6,326 nucleotides of DNA from positions 1 to 6,326 of the forward strand of contig CAJAYZ010000501.1 of NCBI GenBank assembly GCA_903949225.1. Direction: 5' to 3'. The translations under genes and the position numbers were made by a program. The stretch comes from an uncultured Planctomycetaceae bacterium (GTDB lineage Bacteria; Planctomycetota; Planctomycetia; Pirellulales; UBA1268). The notes under the pieces were generated by a model. The model saw nothing but the letters and a program-made list of their open reading frames with translations, ran no database searches and had not been told where the DNA came from. Of the stretch, positions 4,942-6,326 are shown one piece after another; within the stretch, counting starts at the first letter, position 1; each line of letters starts with the position of its first letter.

Positions 4942-6318
4942 GTGACCGACCCGCGCCCGCCCATCGAATCCCGCACCCTCATCGAGCCCCGCACCCTCAA
5001 GGGGTTTCGCGATCATCTCCCCCCCCAGGCACTCGCCCGAGAGGGGATTCTCGACATCGCGCGGCGCGTCTACCGGTCCTATGGCTTCGTACCGATCGAC
5101 ACTCCGGCGCTTGAATACCTCGAGATCCTCACCGGCAAGGGGAGCGACGAGACTGACAAGCAGCTCTATCGCTTCACCGACCACGGTGGCCGCGAGGTGG
5201 GGATGCGGTTCGATCTCACGATTCCGCTGGCCCGGTTCGCCGCCCAGCACATCGGCACGCTCGGGATCCCCTTCAAGCGCTACCACATGGCGACGGTGTG
5301 GCGCGGCGAGAACACGCAGCGCGGCCGCTACCGAGAGTTCATGCAGTGTGACTTCGACACGATCGGAACAACCAGCGCGCTTGCCGATCTCGAAACCGTC
5401 CTCGTCGTCCACGATCTCCTCTCGGCGATCGGGCTGGAAAGCTTCACGATCCGGGTCAACGATCGCCGGGTTCTGTCGGGGATCCTCGAGCGCCTCGGGC
5501 TCGCCGACCGTTCCACCGTCGTGCTGCGGGCCCTCGACAAGCTCGGCAAGGTGAGCCCCGAGGGAGTCGCCGCGGAGCTTGCCGGCCACGGGATCGGCGC
5601 GGGGGCGAGTGCCGATCTGCTCCAGCTCGCGTCGCTTACCGGGCCGGCCGACGCTGTCCTTGCCGCGATCGAGCCGCTCGCCGGCGGCACGGCTCCGGGG
5701 CGGGCCGGGATCGACGCCCTGCGGGCGCTCCTCGACGGCGCGGGACAGGCTGGGGTGCCTGCCGGAAGGATCGTCATCGATCCCTCGATCGCCCGCGGCC
5801 TCGACTACTACACCGGCCTGGTGCTCGAGAGCTTTCTCGACGAGTTGCCGGCACTGGGGAGCATCTGCTCCGGCGGCCGCTACGACAATCTCGCCGGGCT
5901 GTACACGAAGCAGCACCTCCCGGGCATCGGGGCGTCGCTGGGGATCGATCGGTTGCTCGCCGGGCTCGAGGAGCTCGGCCGGCTAGAAACCCGCGAGACC
6001 GCCGCCGACGTCTTCCTCGTCTATTTTGACGAAGCCCACCGCGGGGATTACCTGCGGATCGCCGCCGCCCTGCGGAGGGCGGGGATGGCGGTGGAGATGG
6101 CGGCCGAGCCGAAGCGCGTCGGTCAGCAGCTCAAAGTCGCTTCGAAGAAGGGCTTTCCGCTGGCGCTCGTCATCGGCAGCGACGAGTTCACCGCTGGCAC
6201 AGCGCAGTGCAAGCGGATGCAATCGCAGCAGAGCACCGTCATCGACTGGCACGGCGACGTGGCTGTGCTCGTCGATGCCGTGGCAGCCGAACTCGCGGCC
6301 GTCGGTGCCGGGGGCTGA
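4942..6318 (+). CDS. hisS: Histidyl-tRNA synthetase (HisRS), class II
   Basis: HisRS charges tRNA-His with histidine using ATP in the cytoplasm. The 458-residue product has the class II catalytic core and a C-terminal anticodon-binding domain. TLKGFRDHLP (18-27) is the family's N-terminal signature. MRFDLTIPLARF (88-99) is followed by motif 2 with KRYHMATVWRGEN (112-124, Arg121 and Glu123) and GRYREFMQCDFD (128-139). The histidine-binding loop RGLDYYTG is at 285-292. GGRYDNL (311-317) precedes motif 3, GIGASLGIDRL (328-338, Arg337). The anticodon-binding domain runs from about 354 to the end. The DLTIPLARF and QCDFD forms are of the archaeal/eukaryotic-like type rather than the LRPEGTA type of Escherichia coli. 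The GTG at 4942 is chosen because it is the nearest start codon upstream of the conserved core; its ribosome binding site is weak (GGAA eight bases upstream) and further in-frame GTGs lie upstream. The N-terminus contains a short tandem duplication. Confidence 0.97.
   Translation: MTDPRPPIESRTLIEPRTLKGFRDHLPPQALAREGILDIARRVYRSYGFVPIDTPALEYLEILTGKGSDETDKQLYRFTDHGGREVGMRFDLTIPLARFAAQHIGTLGIPFKRYHMATVWRGENTQRGRYREFMQCDFDTIGTTSALADLETVLVVHDLLSAIGLESFTIRVNDRRVLSGILERLGLADRSTVVLRALDKLGKVSPEGVAAELAGHGIGAGASADLLQLASLTGPADAVLAAIEPLAGGTAPGRAGIDALRALLDGAGQAGVPAGRIVIDPSIARGLDYYTGLVLESFLDELPALGSICSGGRYDNLAGLYTKQHLPGIGASLGIDRLLAGLEELGRLETRETAADVFLVYFDEAHRGDYLRIAAALRRAGMAVEMAAEPKRVGQQLKVASKKGFPLALVIGSDEFTAGTAQCKRMQSQQSTVIDWHGDVAVLVDAVAAELAAVGAGG
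4963..4998 (+). repeat. 18-bp in-frame tandem duplication at the hisS N-terminus
   Basis: Two adjacent 18-base units, 4963-4980 and 4981-4998, differ at only two positions, and encode IESRTL and IEPRTL. The second copy aligns with the normal HisRS start region before KGFRD. The first copy lies in a short N-terminal extension. The near-identity suggests a fairly recent slippage or duplication event. Confidence 0.85.
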
Positions 6319-6326
6319 CGCAAGGC

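Noticed and set aside
3360..5000. Long minus-strand open frame opposite the amidohydrolase (546 codons)
   Set aside because: It spans two real plus-strand genes and an intergenic gap, has no recognisable motif, and mirrors their codon structure.
1..6326. A new defence, mobile or CRISPR-type system
   Set aside because: No repeat arrays, transposases, integrases, toxin-antitoxin pairs or tRNA-flanked insertions are visible; the genes are recognisable housekeeping and hydrolase families with uniform composition.

Overview
The window is strongly GC-rich, densely coding bacterial chromosome. It carries five complete genes, all with recognisable families, plus the likely start of a sixth at the left edge. 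No mobile element, CRISPR array, rRNA or tRNA gene is visible. The gene content, the archaeal/eukaryotic-type histidyl-tRNA synthetase motifs and the CxxCxxxCC cysteine-cluster protein would fit a member of the Planctomycetota (Pirellulales-like). That placement is inference from general resemblance and was not tested by a search.

Layout, left to right. At 1-54 on the minus strand there is a probable truncated gene start encoding a twin-arginine-like N-terminus. At 116-1921 on the minus strand lies recJ, a complete single-strand-specific 5'-3' exonuclease with a GTG start behind a strong ribosome binding site. A 163-bp divergent intergenic region (1922-2084) follows, with a candidate -10 box for recJ and a candidate promoter plus inverted repeat for the rightward genes. 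On the plus strand come a YkgJ-like cysteine-cluster protein (2085-2582), an alpha/beta hydrolase that overlaps it by ATGA (2579-3484), an imidazolonepropionase-like amidohydrolase (3558-4832), and hisS for histidyl-tRNA synthetase (4942-6318).

How the genes relate. The cysteine-cluster protein and the alpha/beta hydrolase are probably translationally coupled and form a small operon, which may extend to the amidohydrolase across a 73-bp gap. That gap holds a weak hairpin plus T-run and then a strong ribosome binding site. hisS follows after 109 bp with its own possible -10 element and is probably an independent housekeeping unit. RecJ (DNA repair and recombination) and HisRS (translation) are core functions. 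The substrates of the two hydrolases and the role of the cysteine-cluster protein cannot be read from sequence. I found no convincing new defence, mobile or signalling system. The observations most worth checking are the coupled cysteine-cluster/hydrolase pair, the palindrome in the divergent promoter region, and the 18-bp tandem duplication at the HisRS N-terminus.
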